Shown in pieces: positions 36,578 through 46,599 of a DNA stretch of 64,000 nucleotides. Under the pieces are notes generated by a model. It made no database searches. It was not told the DNA's origin and saw only the letters and a list, made by a program, of their open reading frames with translations. Numbering within the stretch: position 1 is the first letter of the stretch; each line of letters starts with the position of its first letter. The DNA is from an uncultured Paracoccaceae bacterium (GTDB taxonomy: Bacteria; Pseudomonadota; Alphaproteobacteria; Rhodobacterales; Rhodobacteraceae), in the NCBI GenBank assembly GCA_947500055.1, contig CANMQO010000008.1, positions 1 to 64,000 on the forward strand. Direction: 5' to 3'. A program made the position numbers and the translations under genes.

Positions 36578-37857
36578 GACCGGACAGCATGCAAATAGGG
36601 ATGGCCACAAGATGTCAGCAACGGCCGCAATCGGGCGGCCACAGCCGGTTCGCCAGGCATTCCCATCGCTTTCAAAATCTCGGCAATCGTGCGTTGCCCG
36701 TCACAGGCGCGGAAGACCTGCGCCGCCACCGGGTCAACCGGCGTCACCGGGGCCGGGCATGGGATCTCCTGTTCGGCCAATACATAGCTCCCTTCGCCCT
36801 TCAGGACGTAGTTGCGCGATCGAGTCGCGGCCTTCGTAAATCGCTGCTGAAGAAAGGCGGCATCCAATTCGCCCTGTGTCCGTATCGGGTCGGGATGATC
36901 CTGGCGTTGCATGTAAAACCACAGCATTGGCGACGCTTCGGCCAGCAGCAGGTTGGTGACCTGCATTTGTTCCAGCTCAGGCAGGCTCTCGTATCGCGCT
37001 TGCAGATCGGACGCACCGTAATTCATGAACCAGTTGGTATTGCCCGACAATTTGTCGAACTGGTTCAGGCAATAGGATTGGAAACGCAGGTTGCACGCCT
37101 CAGCAAGATCCCCCAGGGAACGCATGGTGTAGCTGTATTCAACCGGCTGAAGCAGGCTGTCAGCCACTGCGGCCTCGGGCAGGTCCTGCTGTGCTTCCAG
37201 AAAGGTCTTCATATGGCAATCGACGGGAAACCCCTCAACCATTTGCATCGCCAGCGGTAACTCACGGTCAATATCCGGTCGGTCGGCAGAGCCACCCAGA
37301 ATGCGAATTGCCTTTTGGAACGCCGTTGTCTGGACCCTGTGGTAGTAGTTATAGACCATCAGTTCCAACACGCCGTCCCGTTTCATGCCGCGCATCAGAT
37401 TGCGCAGAGGCACGGAAGGATCGGCGTTGTGATGGATGACACCGGTGCAAATCACATAGTCGAATTCCTCCTTATACGATGTTTCGTTCAGGCTTTCTAC
37501 GCGGAGCGTCAGATTTGTCAGGCCAAGCTGCTGTGCCACAGCCTCGGCCGTTTTCAACGACTCGATAGATACGTCGCTGCCCACAACTGTCGCGGTCGGA
37601 AACTTCAAGGCTGTCAGAACCGCCTGATTGGTGCCGCATCCGCCCACCCAAATCTTCATACCGTCGCCAAATCGTGGCTTGTCCCAATACCCCAACTCGC
37701 TGTTGAGCATTTCCGGCCAAAATGTTGGGTCGGCATATGATGGCAAAAACAGCGGCACCCATGGGTAGTTGAACCGGCTGTAAAACGTATTGTTGATCTG
37801 ATCGACATCGGCGGCATCAAGTGTGTCCGCGATGTTGAATTGTACGTTCTCACTCAT
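36574..37857 (-). CDS. SAM-dependent methyltransferase with an extra C-terminal domain
   Basis: This 427-residue protein has a class I methyltransferase core: motif I GGCGTNQA at residues 72-79, the acidic Asp95 after the second strand, and YVICTGVIHHNADP further on. Residues about 240-310 are helical. The last 100 or so residues form a separate domain with the pattern VDPVAAQVFRACDGQRTIAEIL, like the small winged-helix or PqqD-like modules that hold peptides. It overlaps the NRPS-PKS gene before it and the MFS gene after it. It probably methylates the peptide on O, N or C, either carrier-bound or after release; the target atom is unknown. Confidence 0.8.
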   Translation of the reverse strand: MSENVQFNIADTLDAADVDQINNTFYSRFNYPWVPLFLPSYADPTFWPEMLNSELGYWDKPRFGDGMKIWVGGCGTNQAVLTALKFPTATVVGSDVSIESLKTAEAVAQQLGLTNLTLRVESLNETSYKEEFDYVICTGVIHHNADPSVPLRNLMRGMKRDGVLELMVYNYYHRVQTTAFQKAIRILGGSADRPDIDRELPLAMQMVEGFPVDCHMKTFLEAQQDLPEAAVADSLLQPVEYSYTMRSLGDLAEACNLRFQSYCLNQFDKLSGNTNWFMNYGASDLQARYESLPELEQMQVTNLLLAEASPMLWFYMQRQDHPDPIRTQGELDAAFLQQRFTKAATRSRNYVLKGEGSYVLAEQEIPCPAPVTPVDPVAAQVFRACDGQRTIAEILKAMGMPGEPAVAARLRPLLTSCGHPYLHAVRS

Positions 37858-40800
37858 CCGAGCGCGTCCTCCGGTTCTGTGGCACGCGCGGCATCCTCGA
37901 TGATCTGCGCGATGCGGTCCGCTGCCGCCCCGGTCATGATGGCATAGTGGTCGGTATCAAGGGTTTGCACCGCAAGTTTGTGCCGCATCAACGGCTGCCA
38001 ACTTGCGCAAAGCCAATCGGCCCGGCTGGCAAAGCCGGTTGGCGGGGCCTCCCCGTCTTGCGCCACGAGCAGGGTTGCGCCGGTTGCAATATTTTGCCCC
38101 ACAGGGTGGAAGGATTGCATTGCCTGTGCATTCAAGGTGCAGGCGATCCGCATGGCGGCCGTGAATGCCCGATCCCGCCCGCTAGCCGCAGGAACGATGC
38201 GGAGTTCACGGGCCAAAACTGCATCGGCCCCAAGGCCAGAAGCGGCATGAAATCCGATGGCCGGCGGATCGATCAGAACCAAATGCGGCGGCTCTCCCGC
38301 CTTTGATTGCAGGTCATGGGCCATTTGCCAGGCCACCATCGCCCCAAATGACCACCCAACAAGAACACGCGGCACAAATCCGTTCAAATCGTCCAGATAA
38401 CGCCGCGCCAGATCGGCCACGTTGCGTTGTTCAGGTGCCTGCTCGAAATAAACCGGGTCGCGCAACCCATGCAAGGCGGCCCTTCCCGCCAGTTTCGACA
38501 CGATGCCGTCATATCCTGACAGGTCACCACCCACAGGTGCGACGCAGATTACAGAGCCGTTCTTGCTGGCACCCAGATTTGTCAGGGTCGTTTGGGCGGC
38601 GGATTTACCCGATCTTTCAATATGTGCCCGGATGCCCGCGACTGTGGCATCGCGCAGCAAATCCGCCATGCTGATTTGCCCCGGTGCAAGCGGCTCCAAC
38701 AAATCCAGCAGGTCAAGCGCTGACAGTGAATCCCCGCCAAGATCGAAAAAATTGTCCCCCGGCATGACGTCATCTAGCCCGAGCACCTGACCGAACGCGC
38801 TTTCAAGACTGGGCGTATCCGGGTCACTGACCGGCAACGACCGTGCAGCGGCTTTGAACACATCAGTCATCTGTTTGGGCGGAACCGGCGACACATAGAT
38901 GGATGGCAACCCCAGTTTGATCGCGTGATCAAGGATCGCAATCCCCTCTTGCGGTGTAATTGCATAATCGGACATCTCGGGGCTCAAACTGACCTCAGCC
39001 GCCATGCCTGTCTGATGCCAGGTCGGCCAGGCAACCGCTGTGATTGTCGTATCCGGGTAGATCGAAGCGATGTGCTCTGCCCAGGCACATGTGTAACTGC
39101 TCGCCGCCGCATAGTCGGTTTGCCCCGCAACCCCGAATTGTGCGGACATTGAGGAACACAGGATGACGCGTTGCGGCATTAGCGGCAAAAATACGTCTGC
39201 AATGACATCGAGGCCCTTTGTCTTGCTGGCCATTGCCGACGAAATTGTCTCGCCATCAAGCTGCACCAGTGGCCCTGAACCAACGTCGCCCGCGCAGTGA
39301 TAAACCGACCCGAGTGCACCGAACCGTGCAATGGCATCTTGGGCAAGCCACCGCATCGCGTCGCGGTCGGTGATATCGCCACGGATGGCAAACACCTCGG
39401 TGCCATCATCATTGCGCCTTGGTTCGCAGTCACGCAGACTGTCTGCCCCAGCGCCGCGTGACAGGGCGATGATTGTCCCCCCCTTTGCCGCGATAGCCTG
39501 TGAAAAATGCCTGCCGATCCCGCCATCACCACCAATGACAAGATGCGTGCCGCTGTGATCGACATCCGGGTGATCGGTAACTTTGGCCGGTTCCAAATCA
39601 CGTTCAAACAGCCAACAATCCCTTAGCGCGAACTCTCCGCACTGATCAGCCAACCCGTCCAACGCGCCCTCTATCTGTGTATCTGTCGCGTCAGTTGGGA
39701 CGTACAGCACTCTGATCTTTGCATTCGGATGCTCCACCGGAATAGTCAGCATCGGCCCACGCAGAAGGCTTCCATAGGCAGCGGCCGTATTTTCGCGTGC
39801 GATGAGTGTCAGACATATCGGCGCGGCACCTGCGCCACGAATAGCAGCTTGTAGCAGCGGCAGCGCATCAACAAGGCAGTCGGCGCTGGATGCGTCCGCC
39901 TGGATCACAAGATCGGGCTTTTGATCTTGCGATATGTTGCGCAATTGATCGATAAGCGCTTCCGGCCCGTCATCAGCTGCGACAAACAACAGGTTGCGCG
40001 TACCCGGTCCCGCGGCACCTATCCGCTGCCGCCGCCGCCAACAGTCCTGATAGATCCAGCTATCAATCGAATGACGCGTCAGTCCCGCGATTGGTGCCGG
40101 GTCCGCCGCCTTTCGGTAGGTCCGTTTGTGAAACGGATATGGCCGGGTATCGAGCGGTAGCACTGCTTTGGCATCAATTGGCGGTTCGGCCAGCCGCAAC
40201 AACCACCGTTGCCCCAGTTCGGATAGATCATCCGGCGCTATGCCTGTCTCCAGATAGGCCGCCAGTTTTGCCATGGCGTCGGCGGTGCTGGCGCATTCAA
40301 ATCCAACCCTTTCGCCGTAATGCGCGCGCGACGCGGCTTGGATTCTGGCGAGGCTCCGCAGGGTGAGCGTGCCATCAGCCAGCCCTGCCAGTGCCCCACC
40401 CACAGATTGAACGAGGGACGGCATGCAATGGGCCGAAAACGGAACGAATGTAGGTCTGTCAGGAACTTGTGCAGCTATGTCGGGCACGCTCGCTACAACA
40501 ACATGTGCGTTTGTACCACCCATGCCAAAACTGCTGACGCCCGCGATCCGAACATCCGACGTCCAGACCCGAGGATGCTGGTTCAAATAGAACGGTGAGC
40601 CGTCGATTGGCAAATTGGGATTGGGTTTTTCAGCGCCAAAAGTAGCAGGAATGATACGGCCATAAATCCCAAGCGCTGTGCGGATCAGTCCCACGATCCC
40701 GGCGGCTGATGCCGTATGACCCAGTTGGCTTTTGACACTGCCAAGAGCGCAGTGTGGCTGAGCATCGGTCCGGGCACCAAAGGCGTTGCACAGCGCCTCG

Positions 40801-43800
40801 AACTCCACGGGATCACCAAGTGCAGTGCCCGTCCCATGCGCCTCGATATATCCGATCTGGTCGGGCCGGATCCCGGCTGCGGCGATAGCATCTCCGATTG
40901 CCCGCGACTGACCCGCGACAGATGGCGCGGTAAAGCTGACCTTGGCGTGCCCATCATTACTCAGCGCGCTTGCCCGGATTGTGGCATAGATCCGATCACC
41001 ATCCGCCTGTGCCGTTGAAAGTGGTTTCAATACCACAAGCCCCATACCATTTGCCGGCACGGTCCCATTCGCAGCCTCGCCAAAGGCCCGGCATCGCCCG
41101 TCATGGGCATAAATCCGACCCGGGCGATAGGTATACCCGTCAAGCAGGCGTGGGTCGGCAGAGACGCCACCGGCCAGTGCGACGCGACATTCGCCTGACC
41201 GCAACTGCTGGCAAGCAACATGCAACGCCGTCAGTGAACTGGAACAGGCCGATTGTACTGTCATCGCAGGGCCGGTCAGGTTCAGATGATAGGCAATCCG
41301 GGTTGATACAAAGTCTTTTTCATTCAGCAGCGACATCTGAAACGGGTCTGCTGGCGTATTACCGGCACGCAACAGTTCCTGTTGGTATTGATTTTCGCTG
41401 GAACTGACAAAGACCCCTATGGGCAATCCGGAATTCTGCCCCGGCGCAAGCCCCGCATTTTCCAAAGCATGGACAGCCCCCATCAGGATCAGTCTTTGTT
41501 GGGGGTCCATGATCTCGGCATCGGCAGCACTCAGCCCAAAATACTCTGGATCAAAATCAAACAGGTCCGGCATCGTCGCGGCAACGCCAACCTGCCCGTT
41601 CTTACCTTCTGCTGCCGTCGTCGGACCTACTGTTGTGAAATTGTCCTTCCCTTGTGTGATACTCTCCCAAAACGCCGCAAGGTCGGGCGCATCCGGCAGA
41701 TTGACGGCCATACCGATGATGGCAATCTCATCTTCGGCCAATCGGCTCTTTGCTGACGGCGCAACCATGTCCGCTGCTTGCAATTGTCCTGACAGGTGTT
41801 CAGCCAGCATTCGCGGGGTTGTGTAGGTAAAGAAATCGACCAGCTCCAGCGTCATGCCCTGCCTTTTGACAAGCGTGCTATGCAGCTTCATCAACAATAG
41901 CGAATTCAACCCGGCCTCAAAGAAATTCGTATCAGGGTCGACCGGATATCCCACCAGTTCCTCGATCTGGCCAGTCAGGGACACCAGCAAATCTTGGTCG
42001 GCATCGTCGGCAACCACCGGTTTGCTGGTCATCCCGCCGGGCGGCGGCAAAGCGGCCCGATCCAGCTTTCCATTGGGCGTGAATGGCAGGCCGTCGATCT
42101 CAACCAAAAGATCGGGGATCAAATGGCCCGGCAGATGATGTGCAAGCCGCGATTTCATATCACCGGGATGAAACGCGCCCGCATCGCATACCAAGTAACC
42201 TACAAATGTGGCTGATCCATCCGGTGCCGCGCTGACGGCTACTGCCGCCTGCGCAACCCCCGCCAAATCGCGCAACGCGCTTTCCACTTCAACCGGTTCA
42301 ATCCGATAGCCTCGAACCTTAAGTTGCGCGTCTTTGCGCCCGAGATAGTGCAACGCGCCGTCATTATCAAAATGGGCCAGGTCACCGCTGGCATAATATC
42401 GGTGACCATCTGCCAATGTCACAAACCGCTCTGCCGTCAGCAGGGGCCTGTCGTGATAGCCAATGCCAAGACCCGCACCACCAATCATGATTTCGCCCGC
42501 CACCCCGGGCGGGCAATCAACCCCAAGCTGGTCAAGCACGCGAATGCGGGCACCGACGATGGGTCTGCCAATCGGCACGTCACCTGCCGACTGGTCCGGA
42601 GCGAATTCGTGAAAACTGCACCCAACAACTGTCTCCGTCGGCCCATATTCATTGATCAGGCGGGCGTTCGGAAAAAGGCTCCGAAACCGGCGGGCGATCG
42701 TCAGGTCCAATGCCTCGCCACCGATGACGAAACAGTGGGGCAGCGCGCTCGCCCGGTCCGGCAAATAATTCTGCACAGCCAATAGATGGCTGGGTGTGAG
42801 TTTCAGCAAAAGCGGCGCGGTTGCTTCCTGCAGGGCATTGGCAAGAGCAGTAACTTCGCGGCCATCCTGATCGAGTAGCTGAACGCATTGCCCGGCCATC
42901 AGCGGTGCCAGCAATGTTGTCAGCGTCGCGTCAAAAGTGAAAGCGGAACTGACCAACGCGGTTTCAACACCAGCGCAATAAGCACCCGCCGCATGGCACA
43001 GATAATGTGCCAGTGCCCCATGTGAAATCGCGACACCCTTGGGCTGCCCGGTGGATCCGGACGTATACATGACATATGCCTGATCGGACGGCGATGGTGT
43101 CCGGAAGGGGATTTCTGTTGCAGGCGTCTCAATCAAATCGGCGATCTGGAAGTCCGTACATCCATCGGGCAGCACATCATCTGACAATCGCGCCCTGGTC
43201 AGAACCACCTCAACGCCGCTATCCTCAAGCAAATACGAGAGCCGTTCATCCGGATGCGTCGGATCAAGGGGCACATAGGCAGCCCCCGCCTTCCAAACCC
43301 CCAGGATCGCAGCCAACAAATCAACGCATCGGGTCATGCAAATGCCGACCAGCACATCATGGCCAACCCCACGCTGTTTCAGGCCCGCCGCGATCTGCGA
43401 TGATCGGTGGTCCAGATCCTTGTTCGACAATATCCGCTGCGTATCCTGAACGGCAACCGCATCGGGGGTTAGCGCTGCGTTGCGCCGCAACGCCGATAGC
43501 AGGTCATCGCCCTCAACAACGTCACCCGTTTCGACTGACCATGCTGCAACAGTCTCACGCGTGGCGGCGTCCATCACAGGAATGGCGCGGATCGCATCCA
43601 TGCCATGATCGGGGAGCGCCGCAACCCCTTGCCAAAAAGCCTCCGCAATAAAGGATGCATCGCATTCCGGCACTTCATCACTGCAGAATTCAAGCAATAG
43701 ATCGGCACCGGCTTCGGTTTCCGTCACAAACAAGGTCAACGGAAACTTTGCCTCTGTCCCTGCGTAGGGGCGTCGGGTGATTTCCAGACCATCAACAGCA

Positions 43801-46598
43801 AACCGATCCGTATGCGTATTTTCAAGCACCAGCATCGCGTCAAAAAGCGGAGAAACCCGTCCCGCTTCTGCCGCGAGCGCCGTGATTTCATCAAAGTCGA
43901 TATCCTGCCGCGCAAAGCCCTGTTTGATCCGGCGATCCGCTGCAATCACTGCGCGCAACGCCTCTTGCTCTGGCTGAATTTCCAGAAAAACCGGCAGCGT
44001 ATTGACGCACATGCCGACAAGATCATCAAAATTCCCGAGGCCGCGATTGGCAACCGGTGTTCCAATCGCGATATCGCGCCGCCCGGTGCGGTGGGCCAAC
44101 ACTTTGCCAAATACCGTGGCCAGTGCAGCGAACACAGTGACACCATTATCCGCCGCCCAATCCTTTAGATTTTGCCACGCGGATACGGTCAAGAAGCATT
44201 GCTGGTTAGATGCCGCCCTGCGCCCCATGTCGGCGCGGGCGAAAAGCGGGGCAAATTGACCATCCAGGCATTTCTCTAGCTCTTTCCGCCAGCCCGCGCA
44301 CTGCTCATCATATGCCTGTGAGCCCACAAATGCCTGCCGCGAACGCGCAAAATCCTGATATGTCGAAGGCGTTGCAGCCAACGTGCGTCCAGCCATCAGC
44401 ATGGACAATTCTTCCAGCAAAAGGGTGATGCTGTGACCATCAATCGCGATGTGATGAAAGCCGAGATAGAGGCAGTGATGCTCCTCAGTCGTCCGCACCA
44501 GCGCGGCGCGTATCATCTTGCCCTGCGACAGATCATACGGGGCGTCACAAAGGGCACGTGCATCACGATCAGAGCCAATCGCAAGATCGACTTTCCAAGA
44601 TGCGCGCGGCGTGGCGATGACTTGCCCGTCCTCAAGCGCAAAACTAGTTCGCAGACTGGCGTGCCGTGCGATCAGTGCATCAATGGAGGACCGTAATAAA
44701 GCGATATCCAGCGGCCCGACGATATCAAAACAAAAGGTCTCATTGTAGCTGATCGAAGCGGGATCAAGGTTTTGCATAAAAACCAACCGCGCCTGTTCTT
44801 TGGCAGCAGGATATGGCGTTTCGGGATCAACCGAACCGGCGCCCGGTAATCCAACCCGTCGAAGGCCCCTTGCAAACACATCAATGGTCGGGGCGTCAAG
44901 CAAGGCACCAACCGTGCCTTGTAAACCATGCTCTGATGTCAGTCGTCCGACCACCCGCATGGCATCAAGCGAGTCACCCCCCAACTCCTGAAAACCGGCG
45001 GCGGATGTCACAGAGGTTTGCAAGGTCTCACTCACAATACGTCGCACAGCAGCTGTGTCCGGTCCTTCGGGTGCGGCCTCTACCGGTTCCGCTGTCAGAT
45101 CCTGCACGGTGCCAGCCAGCAAGGATGCACGGTCGATTTTGCCATTGGCGGTACGCGGCAAGACGTCGGTGGAAAAGAACCGTTGCGGGATCATGTAAGG
45201 CGGCAAAGCGCGGCCAAGAAATGCGCGCAATTCAGCAACCGACGGGGTTTTGCCATCGGTCGGAACTATCACCGCCTGTAGCTGATTGCTGTCCTTCGTT
45301 TCGACAACCGCCACTGCGCCGTCCAGCACGCCGGGGTGTTGCACGAGCCGGTTTTCGACTTCCGCCACCTCAACCCTGTGACCACGCACTTTGACCTGCC
45401 CATCGGAACGCCCAACGTAATGGATCACGCCATCAGCATCCGCGCGCACCATATCACCGGTATCATACAGCCGGGATGTCGATATGCCCGGCAGGTGCAC
45501 GAATTTCTCCGCCGTCAGATCATCTGTGCCGACATAGCCCCGTGCCACACCAGCGCCGCCCAGAAACAGCCGCCCCACTTCGCCGGCGTCGGCGCGACGA
45601 CCATCAGCGCGCAGCACATGCGCTTCGGTCTGATCAATGGGGCGCCCAATGGGAATCCCCCCCTGTGCGGTATAGAGCCCTGCCCGATCTGGCTCTACCG
45701 GGTAAGTCAGCGCAAATGTTGCGCATTCTGTTGGGCCATAAGCGTTGACGATCCGCGCGCGGCACCCAGCATTTGCAGCATAAAACCGTTCCACACTTGT
45801 CGGGCGCAGTGGCTCACCACCAACAAGAATACGTCCTCCATCGCGCAGGCATTCCGGATCGGCTTCAACCAGAAGATTGAACAATGACGCCGTCAGAAAC
45901 AGGGCATCGGGCCGATCTTGCCGAAACCGGCGGCTTAGTGACGCGATGTCATGCAACTCCTCCTCCGACACCATGCAAAGCGTCCCGCCATTCAACAATG
46001 CGCCAAAAACTTCGAATGTCAGCGCATCAAAGGCCGGATTTGCCAGACAGGACAGGCGGCAGCCCGCCTTCAGCGGAACATAGGCAGGATCATGCGCCAC
46101 GCGCAGAATACCCGCCTCCGTAATCTCGACGCCTTTGGGCACGCCGGTTGATCCGGAGGTAAAGATGACCGCCGCCAAGGGTGGCCTGATCGGCGCCGGG
46201 CAGGCATTCTGCGGCGGCCCGTTCAATGAGGCGACCGGCAATTGCGCTGACGTGATCCCATCCTCGGGTCCCACGCAAACAATGTGCCCGATTGCCGCCT
46301 GTGTGATGATAGTGTTGCGCCGCTCAACCGGCGCTTTGGGGTCAAGCGGGACGTAGGTACAACCCAACCGCAAGATCGCCATGATCGCCGCAGGAAGGTT
46401 CCGATCGCGCGGCAGGCACAGCCCAACGGTTTGCCCCGCAACCACGCCAGCATCCGCCAGTGCGGCGGCAAACCGGTCGACCATTGCCAAGAGCGCATCA
46501 TAGCAAACGTCACCCTCGCCATCCTCTATCGCGACGATGTTTGGATGACGTGTGCAGATATCGGCAAACACCGAAAACAATGCGGAATTCTCGCGCAT
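37854..46598 (-). CDS. Hybrid NRPS-PKS megasynthase, A-PCP-C-A-PCP-KS-KR-ACP-TE
   Basis: This 2914-residue enzyme starts at the ATG at 46598, one base after the previous stop. Domains: A (about 15-495, NGKIDR Lys487), PCP (Ser543), C (590-1020, HHIAIDG at 715-721), A (1025-1520), PCP (Ser1566), KS (1620-2040; Cys1785, His1921, His1961), a linker resembling an AT-docking region (2040-2165), KR (2190-2585; GGDGGIG at 2356, Tyr2496), ACP (Ser2624) and TE (Ser2750 in GWSFG). There is no acyltransferase domain. Hand-read codes are roughly DAFFLGATFK (branched aliphatic, Ile or Val-like) and DATKVGEVGK (Asn-like). It opens with A rather than C, so it may begin its own chain, here two amino acids, one reduced ketide and hydrolytic or cyclising release. 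In the KR, the usual Asn after the catalytic Tyr is Ser. Confidence 0.93.
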   Translation of the reverse strand: MRENSALFSVFADICTRHPNIVAIEDGEGDVCYDALLAMVDRFAAALADAGVVAGQTVGLCLPRDRNLPAAIMAILRLGCTYVPLDPKAPVERRNTIITQAAIGHIVCVGPEDGITSAQLPVASLNGPPQNACPAPIRPPLAAVIFTSGSTGVPKGVEITEAGILRVAHDPAYVPLKAGCRLSCLANPAFDALTFEVFGALLNGGTLCMVSEEELHDIASLSRRFRQDRPDALFLTASLFNLLVEADPECLRDGGRILVGGEPLRPTSVERFYAANAGCRARIVNAYGPTECATFALTYPVEPDRAGLYTAQGGIPIGRPIDQTEAHVLRADGRRADAGEVGRLFLGGAGVARGYVGTDDLTAEKFVHLPGISTSRLYDTGDMVRADADGVIHYVGRSDGQVKVRGHRVEVAEVENRLVQHPGVLDGAVAVVETKDSNQLQAVIVPTDGKTPSVAELRAFLGRALPPYMIPQRFFSTDVLPRTANGKIDRASLLAGTVQDLTAEPVEAAPEGPDTAAVRRIVSETLQTSVTSAAGFQELGGDSLDAMRVVGRLTSEHGLQGTVGALLDAPTIDVFARGLRRVGLPGAGSVDPETPYPAAKEQARLVFMQNLDPASISYNETFCFDIVGPLDIALLRSSIDALIARHASLRTSFALEDGQVIATPRASWKVDLAIGSDRDARALCDAPYDLSQGKMIRAALVRTTEEHHCLYLGFHHIAIDGHSITLLLEELSMLMAGRTLAATPSTYQDFARSRQAFVGSQAYDEQCAGWRKELEKCLDGQFAPLFARADMGRRAASNQQCFLTVSAWQNLKDWAADNGVTVFAALATVFGKVLAHRTGRRDIAIGTPVANRGLGNFDDLVGMCVNTLPVFLEIQPEQEALRAVIAADRRIKQGFARQDIDFDEITALAAEAGRVSPLFDAMLVLENTHTDRFAVDGLEITRRPYAGTEAKFPLTLFVTETEAGADLLLEFCSDEVPECDASFIAEAFWQGVAALPDHGMDAIRAIPVMDAATRETVAAWSVETGDVVEGDDLLSALRRNAALTPDAVAVQDTQRILSNKDLDHRSSQIAAGLKQRGVGHDVLVGICMTRCVDLLAAILGVWKAGAAYVPLDPTHPDERLSYLLEDSGVEVVLTRARLSDDVLPDGCTDFQIADLIETPATEIPFRTPSPSDQAYVMYTSGSTGQPKGVAISHGALAHYLCHAAGAYCAGVETALVSSAFTFDATLTTLLAPLMAGQCVQLLDQDGREVTALANALQEATAPLLLKLTPSHLLAVQNYLPDRASALPHCFVIGGEALDLTIARRFRSLFPNARLINEYGPTETVVGCSFHEFAPDQSAGDVPIGRPIVGARIRVLDQLGVDCPPGVAGEIMIGGAGLGIGYHDRPLLTAERFVTLADGHRYYASGDLAHFDNDGALHYLGRKDAQLKVRGYRIEPVEVESALRDLAGVAQAAVAVSAAPDGSATFVGYLVCDAGAFHPGDMKSRLAHHLPGHLIPDLLVEIDGLPFTPNGKLDRAALPPPGGMTSKPVVADDADQDLLVSLTGQIEELVGYPVDPDTNFFEAGLNSLLLMKLHSTLVKRQGMTLELVDFFTYTTPRMLAEHLSGQLQAADMVAPSAKSRLAEDEIAIIGMAVNLPDAPDLAAFWESITQGKDNFTTVGPTTAAEGKNGQVGVAATMPDLFDFDPEYFGLSAADAEIMDPQQRLILMGAVHALENAGLAPGQNSGLPIGVFVSSSENQYQQELLRAGNTPADPFQMSLLNEKDFVSTRIAYHLNLTGPAMTVQSACSSSLTALHVACQQLRSGECRVALAGGVSADPRLLDGYTYRPGRIYAHDGRCRAFGEAANGTVPANGMGLVVLKPLSTAQADGDRIYATIRASALSNDGHAKVSFTAPSVAGQSRAIGDAIAAAGIRPDQIGYIEAHGTGTALGDPVEFEALCNAFGARTDAQPHCALGSVKSQLGHTASAAGIVGLIRTALGIYGRIIPATFGAEKPNPNLPIDGSPFYLNQHPRVWTSDVRIAGVSSFGMGGTNAHVVVASVPDIAAQVPDRPTFVPFSAHCMPSLVQSVGGALAGLADGTLTLRSLARIQAASRAHYGERVGFECASTADAMAKLAAYLETGIAPDDLSELGQRWLLRLAEPPIDAKAVLPLDTRPYPFHKRTYRKAADPAPIAGLTRHSIDSWIYQDCWRRRQRIGAAGPGTRNLLFVAADDGPEALIDQLRNISQDQKPDLVIQADASSADCLVDALPLLQAAIRGAGAAPICLTLIARENTAAAYGSLLRGPMLTIPVEHPNAKIRVLYVPTDATDTQIEGALDGLADQCGEFALRDCWLFERDLEPAKVTDHPDVDHSGTHLVIGGDGGIGRHFSQAIAAKGGTIIALSRGAGADSLRDCEPRRNDDGTEVFAIRGDITDRDAMRWLAQDAIARFGALGSVYHCAGDVGSGPLVQLDGETISSAMASKTKGLDVIADVFLPLMPQRVILCSSMSAQFGVAGQTDYAAASSYTCAWAEHIASIYPDTTITAVAWPTWHQTGMAAEVSLSPEMSDYAITPQEGIAILDHAIKLGLPSIYVSPVPPKQMTDVFKAAARSLPVSDPDTPSLESAFGQVLGLDDVMPGDNFFDLGGDSLSALDLLDLLEPLAPGQISMADLLRDATVAGIRAHIERSGKSAAQTTLTNLGASKNGSVICVAPVGGDLSGYDGIVSKLAGRAALHGLRDPVYFEQAPEQRNVADLARRYLDDLNGFVPRVLVGWSFGAMVAWQMAHDLQSKAGEPPHLVLIDPPAIGFHAASGLGADAVLARELRIVPAASGRDRAFTAAMRIACTLNAQAMQSFHPVGQNIATGATLLVAQDGEAPPTGFASRADWLCASWQPLMRHKLAVQTLDTDHYAIMTGAAADRIAQIIEDAARATEPEDALG

Positions 46599-46599
46599 A

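Noticed and set aside
40050..40500. A degenerate acyltransferase domain between KS and KR
   Set aside because: The stretch is too short and lacks a GHSxG motif; it reads as linker sequence.
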